11,932 nucleotides of DNA from Clostridiales bacterium. Its GTDB lineage: Bacteria; Bacillota_A; Clostridia; Peptostreptococcales; Anaerovoracaceae. Positions within the stretch are counted from its first letter, which is position 1, and each line of letters starts with the position of its first letter. Positions 1 through 6,765 of the stretch are shown piece by piece. Location of the stretch: assembly GCA_024697655.1 (NCBI GenBank), contig JAILFI010000228.1, forward strand, positions 1-11,932, given 5' to 3'. The position numbers were made by a program, and so were the translations under genes. The notes below the pieces were generated by a model, which did no database searches, was not told the origin of the DNA, and was given only the letters and a program-made list of their open reading frames with translations.

Positions 1-288
1 GTATTCGCTGTCCCCCATGGTCACGTCGACTGTCTCTCCGTCGATCGTCAGCGACACCGTATCGCCGTCGAGCGAATAGGAAATACTGTCGCCGCCGAGG
101 GAACCGCCGCCGGTCCCGTCGAGCTTGAGCGTCGTGATGTCGGAACCGTCAACGATGTACCAGTTGCCTGCGGCGGGGTCTTTCATGGTGTCCGTGCCGC
201 CTCCTTCGCTCCCGCCGCAGCCGGCCAGTCCGGTCACAAGCAATGTCATCATCGCCAGCAGGGCGATCAGCGTTACAATGCGTTTCAT
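1..288 (-). CDS. Small secreted lipoprotein (C-terminus cut by window edge)
   Basis: This minus-strand frame opens at ATG 286-288 and stays open for 96 codons to the window edge, so the C-terminus is missing. The N-terminus is a textbook lipoprotein signal: Lys-Arg at residues 2-3, a hydrophobic stretch (IVTLIALLAMMTLLVTG) and the lipobox LAGC, with the lipidated cysteine near residue 24, followed by a Gly/Ser-rich linker. The mature part begins with a GNWYIVDG-like segment and alternating Gly/Asp and hydrophobic residues (SYSLDGDTVSLTIDGE). This looks like short beta strands of a small lipocalin-like or DUF5640-type barrel; the fold is my inference. A GAGAGG ribosome binding site lies about 8 bases upstream. 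The gene diverges from the sortase gene. The product should sit on the outer face of the membrane; substrate and role are unknown. Confidence 0.85.
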   Translation of the reverse strand, partial: MKRIVTLIALLAMMTLLVTGLAGCGGSEGGGTDTMKDPAAGNWYIVDGSDITTLKLDGTGGGSLGGDSISYSLDGDTVSLTIDGETVDVTMGDSEY

Positions 289-310
289 AGTCTTTATCCT
301 CTCATTCATC

Positions 311-337
311 CCGGACCGCCGCGCGGCGAATGTCCGG
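311..337 (-). other. GC-rich hairpin at the 5' end of the lipoprotein mRNA
   Basis: CCGGAC (311-316) pairs with GTCCGG (332-337), and between them lies a perfect 12-base palindrome, CGCCGCGCGGCG (317-328). The predicted transcription start of the lipoprotein gene is near 338, so this stem-loop would form the extreme 5' end of that message. A hairpin there could protect the mRNA from 5' decay or influence translation; this is inferred from position only. Confidence 0.5.
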
Positions 338-344
338 TCGCAGA

Positions 345-372
345 ATTGTATTAGATGTAAATATTTTATCAA
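345..372 (-). promoter_or_regulatory. Predicted promoter of the lipoprotein gene
   Basis: Read on the minus strand, a -35 box TTGATA (367-372) and a -10 box TACAAT (345-350) are separated by 16 bases in a locally AT-rich stretch. The predicted start near 338 gives a 5' leader of about 50 bases before the lipoprotein ATG. Confidence 0.6.
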
Positions 373-446
373 ACGGATATTGCGATTTCAATCTGCCACA
401 GGCGGAATCGCTCCTTCTTTTGCACATTCGACCCGCCCGCCGCGCC

Positions 447-475
447 TTGCTATCCCGGCGGGGGTTTTATATAAT
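447..475 (+). promoter_or_regulatory. Predicted promoter of the sortase gene
   Basis: A perfect -10 box TATAAT (470-475) is preceded at 17 bases by TTGCTA (447-452), a four-of-six match to the -35 consensus. The predicted start is around 482, about 30 bases before the sortase ATG, and a GGAAAGG ribosome binding site at 501-507 lies in between. A 7-bp inverted repeat (436-442 with 456-462) overlaps the promoter. Confidence 0.65.
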
Positions 476-514
476 GAATGCGCTGCAGACAGTGTCTGCC
501 GGAAAGGACCAGCT

Positions 515-1222
515 ATGAAGATCATCCGCCGTATCATTTTTGTCATCGCTTTGCTCGTGTTCCTCGGCTCTGCCGGGTATCTTACGCTGCATCACATCGA
601 AGGACAGCAGGCGGAGAACGCGTTCCGGCAGCTGACCGTGGACGGCGGGCATGACGTGGCGGCACTGCACGAAGAAAACCCGGACATTGCCGGGTGGATC
701 CGGATCGAAGGGACGAGAGTCGACTATCCGGTCATGTGGACGCCCAACGAGCCGGAGTATTATCTGCGCCGCAACTTCCAAAAGGAGGAGAGCATGGCCG
801 GCACGCCGTTCCTCGACGCGGACAGCGCGATCCCCGGCTCCTCCAACTGGCTGATCTACGGACACAATATGAAGAACGGAACGATGTTCCACGATATCCT
901 GCAATACGACGATCAATCCTTCTGTGATGAACACAGGACCATCCATTTCGATACGCTGGAAGGGGAGGGCGTTTACGAGGTCGTGGCGGTCTGCTATACG
1001 CAGATCTATCCGGAAAACGCGGACGTTTTCAAGTACTATCAATACGCCTCCATCACGGATGAGGCGTCCTTCGATGCGTATGTGCAGGGGGTCAAGGCCC
1101 TTTCGATCTATGATACAGGCGTCACGCCGGTATGGGGCGATCAGCTCATTACCCTGTCCACCTGCGAATACAGCGCGGAGGAAGGGCGGTTCATCATCGT
1201 AGCGAGAAAGATCACCGACTGA
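515..1222 (+). CDS. srtB: Class B sortase
   Basis: This is a membrane-anchored cysteine transpeptidase that attaches LPXTG-like surface proteins to the cell wall or acts in pilus or heme systems. The 235-residue product has a short basic N-terminus, a single membrane helix at about residues 7-25, and an extracellular sortase beta barrel. The catalytic triad is visible: His117 in YGHNM, Cys217 in TLSTCEY and Arg225 in GRFIIVARK. TLSTC is typical of class B enzymes, as is the early segment NPDIAGWIRI followed by VDYPV. The start at 515 is chosen because GGAAAGG lies 7 bases upstream and the signal anchor begins there; the frame is open much further upstream but that part reads antisense through the lipoprotein gene and has no family resemblance. 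No substrate with a sorting motif is encoded in the window. Confidence 0.93.
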   Translation: MKIIRRIIFVIALLVFLGSAGYLTLHHIEGQQAENAFRQLTVDGGHDVAALHEENPDIAGWIRIEGTRVDYPVMWTPNEPEYYLRRNFQKEESMAGTPFLDADSAIPGSSNWLIYGHNMKNGTMFHDILQYDDQSFCDEHRTIHFDTLEGEGVYEVVAVCYTQIYPENADVFKYYQYASITDEASFDAYVQGVKALSIYDTGVTPVWGDQLITLSTCEYSAEEGRFIIVARKITD

Positions 1223-1257
1223 TCCGGCACACGAAGCGCGGCAGCGGGAGCAGCGGC

Positions 1258-1899
1258 TCAGCCGAAGTGCGTCTGGAGCAGCATCAGGATAAAGTTTTCA
1301 TTATACATGTGTCCCGCGATGTGGGAGTGCGCGAGCTGGCTGGTGAGCGCCTCCGTCATCCCTGTTGACATGACGTTGATCAGCGGCAGCATGGCGGCCA
1401 GCAGGACCAGCACCAGGATGGCGCCGCGCAGGAAACCGAACAGCATACCGAACAGCCCGTCCGCAAAGTTGGTGAATCCGTCGTTGTAATCTTTGGAGAA
1501 GAAGTGAAGGATGACCCACAGCAGGATCTTCACGAGGAAGAACAGGATGACAAAGACCAGGATCGTTCCGAAGATCTGCGTGATCTGATCGGAGATCCCG
1601 TTGATGATATCGGTGGAGTAGTCGTCGATCACGGAAGAAATGCTGTCGGGCAGACTGTTGGTCGTGACATCGATCGCATTAAGAGATACGTCAAACTTTT
1701 TTTCGACGACACCGTGAAGCCAGTCGTACAGACCGGTATTATTTTTTGCGTAGGAAATCCCGTACGGGATCATCAGGTAGGCGATCACGACCGCGCCGAC
1801 CCAGCCGACCGTGTGGATCAGCGTGTGGACGAACCCCTTGCGGTAGCCCAGGACACCTGCCAGTATGATGATCAGTAAAACGAGGATGTCGAGCAGCAT
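1258..1899 (-). CDS. CvpA-family integral membrane protein
   Basis: The 213-residue protein belongs to the CvpA (colicin V production) family of small membrane proteins, whose molecular role is poorly defined; links to cell envelope homeostasis are reported for some members. Four hydrophobic segments are visible at about residues 3-20, 28-47, 108-132 and 150-174. The family features are GYRKGFV after the first helix and the glycine-rich NFADGLFGMLFGFLRG before the last. A polar Ser/Asp-rich loop (about 50-105) separates the two helix pairs. The start at 1899 has AAAGGAA about 8 bases upstream and its own strong promoter. The gene diverges from tadA and its 3' end lies 35 bases from that of the sortase, with no clear terminator in the gap. 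Confidence 0.88.
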   Translation of the reverse strand: MLLDILVLLIIILAGVLGYRKGFVHTLIHTVGWVGAVVIAYLMIPYGISYAKNNTGLYDWLHGVVEKKFDVSLNAIDVTTNSLPDSISSVIDDYSTDIINGISDQITQIFGTILVFVILFFLVKILLWVILHFFSKDYNDGFTNFADGLFGMLFGFLRGAILVLVLLAAMLPLINVMSTGMTEALTSQLAHSHIAGHMYNENFILMLLQTHFG

Positions 1900-1929
1900 A
1901 ATCCGTTCCTTTCATGGTAATTCGCGATT

Positions 1930-1958
1930 ATCATACTACCGGCGGGTGGCTTTTTCAA
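1930..1958 (-). promoter_or_regulatory. Predicted promoter of the CvpA-family gene
   Basis: On the minus strand TTGAAA (1953-1958) and TATGAT (1930-1935) are separated by exactly 17 bases; each box differs from consensus at one position. The predicted start is near 1923, giving a leader of about 24 bases with the ribosome binding site in it. Confidence 0.75.
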
Positions 1959-1987
1959 GCAGAGGAGGAACGGTTCTCTGTTAATTC

Positions 1988-2016
1988 TTGAACACGGTCC
2001 CGAATTGTGATACTAT
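1988..2016 (+). promoter_or_regulatory. Predicted extended -10 promoter of tadA and the downstream gene series
   Basis: TTGAAC (1988-1993) and TACTAT (2011-2016) are separated by 17 bases, and TG at 2008-2009 makes an extended -10. The predicted start is about 2022-2024, only 3-5 bases before the tadA ATG at 2027, which would leave almost no leader. This is the only strong promoter I found ahead of the eight co-directional genes that run to 9671. Confidence 0.7.
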
Positions 2017-2026
2017 TGTTGGGCGT

Positions 2027-2515
2027 ATGGAAAAGTACATGATCGAGGCCCTGAAAGAGGCGGCAATGGCAGGTGAGGCAGGCGATGTACCGATCGGCTG
2101 TGTCATCGTAAAAGACGAAGAGATCATCGGCCGCGGACACAACTGTGTCGAAGCGGACCATGACCCGTCAGCGCATGCGGAAATGCTGGCGATCCGCGAG
2201 GCGGTCCGGAAGACCGGACACGAGCGGCTTACCGGCTGCCGGATGTACGTGACACTGGAGCCTTGTTCGATGTGCGCAGGGGCCATCGTGCTGGCCAGGA
2301 TCGAGGAACTGATCTACGGCGCGGCAGATCCGAAGACCGGGGCGTGCGGTTCGCTCTACGACATCGTGGAGGACGACCGGCTCAACCACCGCGTCAAGGT
2401 GCGCCGGGGCATGATGGAACAGACGTGCAGTCAATTGATCCGCGATTTCTTCGCCGCGCTCAGAAAGACGCGGGTGAGAAAACGGAAGGAAGACCGGCCG
2501 GAAAGGCGGTCCTAA
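2027..2515 (+). CDS. tadA: tRNA-specific adenosine deaminase TadA
   Basis: TadA is a zinc enzyme that converts adenosine-34 of the tRNA anticodon to inosine so that one tRNA(Arg) can read several codons. The 162-residue product shows the full cytidine/adenosine deaminase signature: His50-Ala-Glu52 (zinc ligand and proton shuttle) and PCSMC with zinc ligands Cys80 and Cys83. It also has the family segments GDVPIGCVIV and ARIEELIYGAADPKTGACGSL, and ends in a basic tail. I chose ATG 2027 because the family's N-terminus (MEKYMIEALKEA) begins there; the frame extends upstream to a TTG at 1988, but that TTG is itself the -35 box. No good ribosome binding site precedes 2027. The next in-frame ATG at 2039 is an alternative. 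It is first in the series, 16 bases before the next gene. Confidence 0.93.
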   Translation: MEKYMIEALKEAAMAGEAGDVPIGCVIVKDEEIIGRGHNCVEADHDPSAHAEMLAIREAVRKTGHERLTGCRMYVTLEPCSMCAGAIVLARIEELIYGAADPKTGACGSLYDIVEDDRLNHRVKVRRGMMEQTCSQLIRDFFAALRKTRVRKRKEDRPERRS

Positions 2516-2531
2516 AGGAGGCAATACTAAT

Positions 2532-3335
2532 ATGAAGAGGGAACATAGGGCAAAGCGCATCGGCGCGATCCTGGTTCTGGCACTGATCCTGGCAGGTGCG
2601 ATGACGGTCACCGCATTTGGCGCGAAGAGCAGTCTCGAAGTTGTATCGACGACGCCGAAGGACGGCGACACCGGCATGGCGATCGAGAACATGGGCGTCA
2701 AAGTCTTCTTCTCGGAGGAGATCTACAGCACGGACAACGCGCCGGGCAACATTGGCAAATGCTCCATGAAAGACGAGGACGGCAACAAGGTGCCGACGCA
2801 GGTCGTCTTCAGTGCTGAGGACCCCACCGTTATGCTGGTGCTTGCCGATCCCAACAACTCGAAGACAGATATCAAGGGCAATTCGGAATACACCCTGACG
2901 ATCGATGAAGGGTTCGTCGCGGTGAGCGGCAACGAACTGGCTGAGCCGTATACCGTCAAGTTCACCACGCTCAACCCGCGCAATTCCATGATCATCTCCA
3001 TGGGCATGATGGTCGCCATGATCGGCGGTATGCTGTTCTTTACGATGCGCGACGCGAAGAAGAAAACGGAAGAGGGCAAAAAGAAGACCGGCTATGAAGC
3101 GGTCAATCCGTATAAAGAAGCGAAACGCACCGGCAAGAGCGTAGAAGATATCGTCGCCGAGGAAAAGAAAAAGAAAGAAAAGTTCGAGGCGAAAGAAGCA
3201 AAAGAGGCGAAGAAGGCCCGCCGCGAGAAGGAAGACGAGGAAGAAGCCGAAGAGGCCAAGAACGACAATCTGCGCGTTCCGCGTCCGCGTCCGATCTCCG
3301 AGGCAGGCAGCGGCTACAAAGCGCCGAAGAACTGA
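2532..3335 (+). CDS. Membrane-anchored protein with Ig-like (Big_5/SbsA-type) domain and charged cytoplasmic tail
   Basis: The 267-residue product has a signal peptide (basic start, hydrophobic 10-25, likely cleavage near TAFGA at 27-31). An extracellular domain at about 33-147 resembles the Big_5 (SbsA Ig-like) fold: VVSTTPKDGDTGMAIENMGVKVFFSEEI opens it (cited here in pieces: STTPKDGDTG, then VKVFFSEEI) and GNELAEPYTVKFTT closes it. Residues 153-172 form one membrane helix with seven methionines, and 174-245 is a Lys/Glu/Ala-rich, probably helical tail ending in a Pro/Arg segment. Topology is therefore outside-in. AAAGGAGG overlaps the tadA stop and lies about 10 bases before ATG 2532. The domain usually senses or binds at the cell surface, but I do not recognise this protein and assign no function. 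Confidence 0.8.
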   Translation: MKREHRAKRIGAILVLALILAGAMTVTAFGAKSSLEVVSTTPKDGDTGMAIENMGVKVFFSEEIYSTDNAPGNIGKCSMKDEDGNKVPTQVVFSAEDPTVMLVLADPNNSKTDIKGNSEYTLTIDEGFVAVSGNELAEPYTVKFTTLNPRNSMIISMGMMVAMIGGMLFFTMRDAKKKTEEGKKKTGYEAVNPYKEAKRTGKSVEDIVAEEKKKKEKFEAKEAKEAKKARREKEDEEEAEEAKNDNLRVPRPRPISEAGSGYKAPKN

Positions 3336-3357
3336 TACGCCGGTAAGAGGAGCCAAC

Positions 3358-4371
3358 ATGCAAACGATCACCCTGAAAGCCCACGCCAAGATCAATCCAT
3401 CCCTGGACGTACTCGCAAAGAGGCCTGACGGGTATCACGATGTCAGACTGATCATGCAGCTCATCGAGCTGCATGATCTTGTTATTTTGGAATGGCGTAA
3501 AGCGCCGGCCGGCACCGCGCCGGATACGGAGAATGCTGCGTTGCCGTTCCGGATCCGTCTGTATTGTGATGATCCGTCCGTTCCCTGCGACGCGCACAAC
3601 CTCGCCTGGAAAGCGGCGGCGGGGCTCGCTGCCGCGATGAAGGAGAAGGGCAGAGAGGTCCCGCGCGGGGAACTCACCATCCGGATCGAGAAGCATATTC
3701 CGATGGCTGCAGGGCTGGCCGGCGGCAGCGCCGACGGCGCGGCTGTCCTGCTCGGATGCAATGCGCTGTGGGGAGCGGGGTTCGATCTGGCGGAGCTGCT
3801 TGCGGCCGGCGCGCGCCTCGGCGCGGACGTGCCGTTCGCCGTGATGGGCGCCGCCCGCGTCAACGAAGTGCTCGGCATGGCAGACGACCCGCTGGCAGCT
3901 GCCTGCGCACTCGGCGAAGGCACGGGGACAAAGATCACCGTCCTGCCGCCGGTGGACGCCCACCTTCTTCTGGTCAAACCGCCGATCGGCGTTTCCACAA
4001 AAGATGCCTACGAAGGCATCGACGCGATCCTGGGATACGGCGCAGCCGGAGAGGCCTCTTCAGCCGTCCCGGACCCGGCCGCGAAACGCCCGGATATCGA
4101 TGCGGTCGTTCTTGCATTAAACAAACATGACCTCTTCAGCGCCCGTTCAAAAATGGGCAACACCCTTGAACTTTACACGCTCAAGCGGTATCATGAGGTT
4201 GCGTATACAAAATGCAAAATACAAGAATGTATCGAAAACGGTGTCGCTCTGATGAGCGGCAGCGGCCCCACCGTTTTCCTTATCGCCCCGGAGGCGGAGG
4301 AAGTGCGGCGGGCATATCATGCGCTGCAGGGCATGGACGCACAGGTGATCCTGACAAGGACGATCGTGTAA
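3358..4371 (+). CDS. ispE: 4-diphosphocytidyl-2-C-methyl-D-erythritol kinase IspE
   Basis: IspE phosphorylates the 2-hydroxyl of CDP-methylerythritol with ATP in the cytoplasmic MEP pathway to isoprenoid precursors. The N-terminal AHAKINPSLDVLAKRPDGYH carries the catalytic Lys11. The GHMP kinase ATP loop is PMAAGLAGGSAD (115-126), the catalytic Asp157 lies in GADVPF, and the C-terminal glycine motif is LMSGSGPTVF (298-307). At 337 residues it is about 50 longer than usual. The extra length sits in three places: a Pro/Ala stretch near 48-62, a segment after GAAR (about 165-182), and an Ala/Pro-rich stretch near 226-245. AGAGGAG precedes the ATG. It lies 22 bases after the Ig-like gene and 39 before the GntR regulator. 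Confidence 0.93.
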   Translation: MQTITLKAHAKINPSLDVLAKRPDGYHDVRLIMQLIELHDLVILEWRKAPAGTAPDTENAALPFRIRLYCDDPSVPCDAHNLAWKAAAGLAAAMKEKGREVPRGELTIRIEKHIPMAAGLAGGSADGAAVLLGCNALWGAGFDLAELLAAGARLGADVPFAVMGAARVNEVLGMADDPLAAACALGEGTGTKITVLPPVDAHLLLVKPPIGVSTKDAYEGIDAILGYGAAGEASSAVPDPAAKRPDIDAVVLALNKHDLFSARSKMGNTLELYTLKRYHEVAYTKCKIQECIENGVALMSGSGPTVFLIAPEAEEVRRAYHALQGMDAQVILTRTIV

Positions 4372-4410
4372 CGCCCCGCGCACCGCAGCATCGAGAAGAA
4401 GGAGGGCATC

Positions 4411-5085
4411 ATGTTTGAACTGGGCATCAAGAGCCACCGGCCACTGCGGGAGATCGTATATGAAGAATTGAAAATGCAGATCCTGCGCGGCACCATCGTG
4501 CCCGGCACCCGGCTCATGGAAGTCGAGATGGCCGAACAGATGGGTGTTTCGAGAACGCCGATCCGGGAGGCGATCCACAAACTCGAGAAAGAAGGGCTGG
4601 TCGTCATCGAGCCGCGGCGCGGCGCGTATGTTTCCCGCGTTTCAATGGAAGACATGCTCGAGATCCTCGAACTGCGCGAAAATCTGGAAGGATTTGCAGC
4701 CTACCGGGCAGCACTGTATATGACAGACGAAGAAAAGCAGGAACTGCGCAAAGTCGAGCATCTGTACAACGAGGCGGTCAAAGAGGGCAGCACGGTGGAT
4801 CTGATCAAGTTCGATACGGACTTCCACTCGCTGATCGTCAAGGGGAGCAAGAACAAGATCCTCGTCAACGTCATCGATCAGTTGTATGAACTCGTGCTGC
4901 GTTTCCGCTATCTGTATTACGATAGTTTTGAGAAATTCATCAAAGTCCCCGACCAGCACAAAGCGATCGTGGATGCCATCTTCGCGGGCGACCCCGACCG
5001 GGCGCGGCAGGCCAGCGACGACCACATGAAAGACATCATCGAACTGACCCGCAACCCGGATAAGAACCGCCGTGAGGCCAATTAA
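4411..5085 (+). CDS. GntR-family transcriptional regulator, FCD (FadR) subfamily
   Basis: A 224-residue DNA-binding repressor or activator that responds to a small carboxylate ligand or metal. Residues 10-75 form the winged helix-turn-helix: LREIVYEELKMQILRGTIVPG, then MAEQMGVSRTPIREAIHKL as recognition region and GLVVIEPRRGAYV as wing. Residues 80-215 are the all-helical FCD domain. D135/D137, H139, H183 and H205 lie in the usual metal-binding positions (DxxFH, then QHKAI, then HM). AAGGAGG lies about 9 bases before the ATG. An FCD regulator directly after ispE is a pairing I recall from other Clostridia, but its target is unknown. Its stop TAA directly abuts the ATG of the phospho-sugar mutase. 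Confidence 0.92.
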   Translation: MFELGIKSHRPLREIVYEELKMQILRGTIVPGTRLMEVEMAEQMGVSRTPIREAIHKLEKEGLVVIEPRRGAYVSRVSMEDMLEILELRENLEGFAAYRAALYMTDEEKQELRKVEHLYNEAVKEGSTVDLIKFDTDFHSLIVKGSKNKILVNVIDQLYELVLRFRYLYYDSFEKFIKVPDQHKAIVDAIFAGDPDRARQASDDHMKDIIELTRNPDKNRREAN

Positions 5086-6744
5086 ATGACCAGCAGAGAA
5101 AAATACGAAGAATGGCTGCGCCAGAGAGATCTGGACGAAGATCTGCGCAAGGAACTGCTCGCTGTTGCGGAGGACGACGAAGCGATCGAGGACCTTTTCT
5201 ATAAAGACCTCTCTTTTGGCACGTCCGGCATCCGCGGCAAGATGGGCCCCGGCACGACCGGGATGAACGTGCATGTCGTCGCCCGCGCGACCCAGGGGGT
5301 GGCGGACTATCTCAACAGTCTGCCGGCAGGCGAGAACGGACCATCCTGCGCCATCGCTTACGACAGCCGCATCAATTCCAAAAAATTTGCCGAAGTCACC
5401 GCGCGCGTTCTATGCGCCAACGGGATCCGGGTCTTCATGTACAGAGAGATCTCCCCGGTGGCGTCGCTTTCCTATGCGATCCGCCGGCTCGGACTCACGC
5501 TGGGCATCATGATCACCGCGAGCCACAACCCGAAAGAATACAATGGGTATAAGGTCTACGACGAAAATGGATGCCAGATCGTGGGCGACGCACCGCGCCT
5601 GATCATGGAACGGATCGAGCGCCTCGGCTATTTCCAGGAGATCAGAGGACTGGCGTTCGGGCTGACGTCCTCCCCGCTGTTCCGGTACATCGACGACAGT
5701 GTTCTGGACGAGTATATGGAGGAAGCGCTCCGGCAGTCTCTGCCCGCCGGCGGGACAGAGCTGCTGACGGTGGTCTACTCGCCCCTGCACGGGACCGGCA
5801 ACCGGTTCGTGACGCACACGCTGCTCAAGGCGGGCGTGGGGCATCTTTATAAAGTCAAATCCCAGGAGACGCCGGACGGCACGTTCCCCGGCTGCCCGAT
5901 CCCCAACCCCGAGCGGATCGATGTATTCGCCGAGGGGACGCGGATCTGCGACAAGGTCCGCGGCGATCTGGTCCTGGCTACCGATCCGGACTGCGACCGC
6001 GTCGGCGTCGCGGTACGCGTGTCGAACGGCCGTTACTGGTATCCGACCGGCAACCAGATCGGCATCCTGCTCTGCCAGTATCTGTGCGCCAACCGCGATC
6101 TGCCGGAGGACCCGGTCATGGTGCGGTCGATCGTTTCAAGCCCGCTGATCGACAAGATCTGCGAAAAGTACGGCGTCCGCGTGGAAACGACGCTGACGGG
6201 ATTCAAGTACATCGGGCAGAAGATGGACGATCTTGGAGAGCGGTTCCTCTTCGGGTTTGAAGAGGGCAACGGCTACCTGGCAGCATCGCACGTCCGGGAC
6301 AAAGACGGCGTCAGCGCGGCTGTGCTGATCGCGCAGATGGCGGGCTTTTACAAAAGCCGCGGCATGGACCTGACGGACGCGCTCTGGGATATCTACGAAG
6401 AATACGGATACATGCGCGAAGAGACGCGCGGCTTCACCTTTGAGGGGATGAAAGGCGCGGCGAAGATGCAGCGCATCATGAAGGAACTGCGGGAGAACAA
6501 AGAGGCGTTCTTCCCGGAGGACTTCGCAGTACTGGACTACCTGGACGGCATCGGCGATCTGCCGAAGGCGGACGTGCTGGAATTCTCGCGCAGCGACTGC
6601 GAAAAGACGATCATCCGTCCGTCCGGGACGGAGCCGAAGATCAAGGCTTACGTGTTCGCACGGGCGGAGACGAAAGAGGATGTCCGCAAACTGCTCGACG
6701 AGCAGGAGGACATCGTCGGCCGGATCATGGAAGAAGAAATGTAA
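5086..6744 (+). CDS. Phospho-sugar mutase (alpha-phosphoglucomutase/phosphomannomutase, PgcA-like)
   Basis: The enzyme moves phosphate between C1 and C6 of hexose phosphates and feeds cell-wall glycan and polysaccharide synthesis. The four domains of the alpha-D-phosphohexomutase superfamily are visible: GTSGIRG (45-51), the phosphoserine loop TASHNP with Ser146, the magnesium loop DPDCDR (299-304), and the phosphate-binding RPSGTEPK (511-518). The length of 552 residues fits the Bacillus PgcA group (about 580). The sugar-binding loop reads FEEGNGYL near 390-397, where the group usually has FEESxGY, so the serine is replaced. Its ATG directly follows the GntR stop, so its ribosome binding site (GTGAGG, about 8-13 bases upstream) lies inside that gene and the two are probably translationally coupled. 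Substrate preference cannot be told from the sequence. Confidence 0.9.
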   Translation: MTSREKYEEWLRQRDLDEDLRKELLAVAEDDEAIEDLFYKDLSFGTSGIRGKMGPGTTGMNVHVVARATQGVADYLNSLPAGENGPSCAIAYDSRINSKKFAEVTARVLCANGIRVFMYREISPVASLSYAIRRLGLTLGIMITASHNPKEYNGYKVYDENGCQIVGDAPRLIMERIERLGYFQEIRGLAFGLTSSPLFRYIDDSVLDEYMEEALRQSLPAGGTELLTVVYSPLHGTGNRFVTHTLLKAGVGHLYKVKSQETPDGTFPGCPIPNPERIDVFAEGTRICDKVRGDLVLATDPDCDRVGVAVRVSNGRYWYPTGNQIGILLCQYLCANRDLPEDPVMVRSIVSSPLIDKICEKYGVRVETTLTGFKYIGQKMDDLGERFLFGFEEGNGYLAASHVRDKDGVSAAVLIAQMAGFYKSRGMDLTDALWDIYEEYGYMREETRGFTFEGMKGAAKMQRIMKELRENKEAFFPEDFAVLDYLDGIGDLPKADVLEFSRSDCEKTIIRPSGTEPKIKAYVFARAETKEDVRKLLDEQEDIVGRIMEEEM

Positions 6745-6765
6745 GACAGGAGGCATTCCCAAGGT

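Noticed and set aside
125..514. N-terminal extension of the sortase frame
   Set aside because: It runs antisense through the lipoprotein gene and both promoters; the signal anchor and ribosome binding site place the start at 515.
1223..1257. Bidirectional terminator between the sortase and CvpA-family genes
   Set aside because: The GC-rich gap contains direct GCAGCGG-type repeats but no stable stem with a T-run on either strand.
2460..3395. Minus-strand open frame of about 311 codons opposite the Ig-like protein gene
   Set aside because: Its Leu/Phe-rich stretch is the antisense of the Lys/Glu-rich tail (AAG/GAA read as CTT/TTC); there is no start context or family resemblance.
4372..4410. 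Operator or promoter for the GntR regulator
   Set aside because: Only a ribosome binding site is visible; no dyad or paired -35/-10 boxes.
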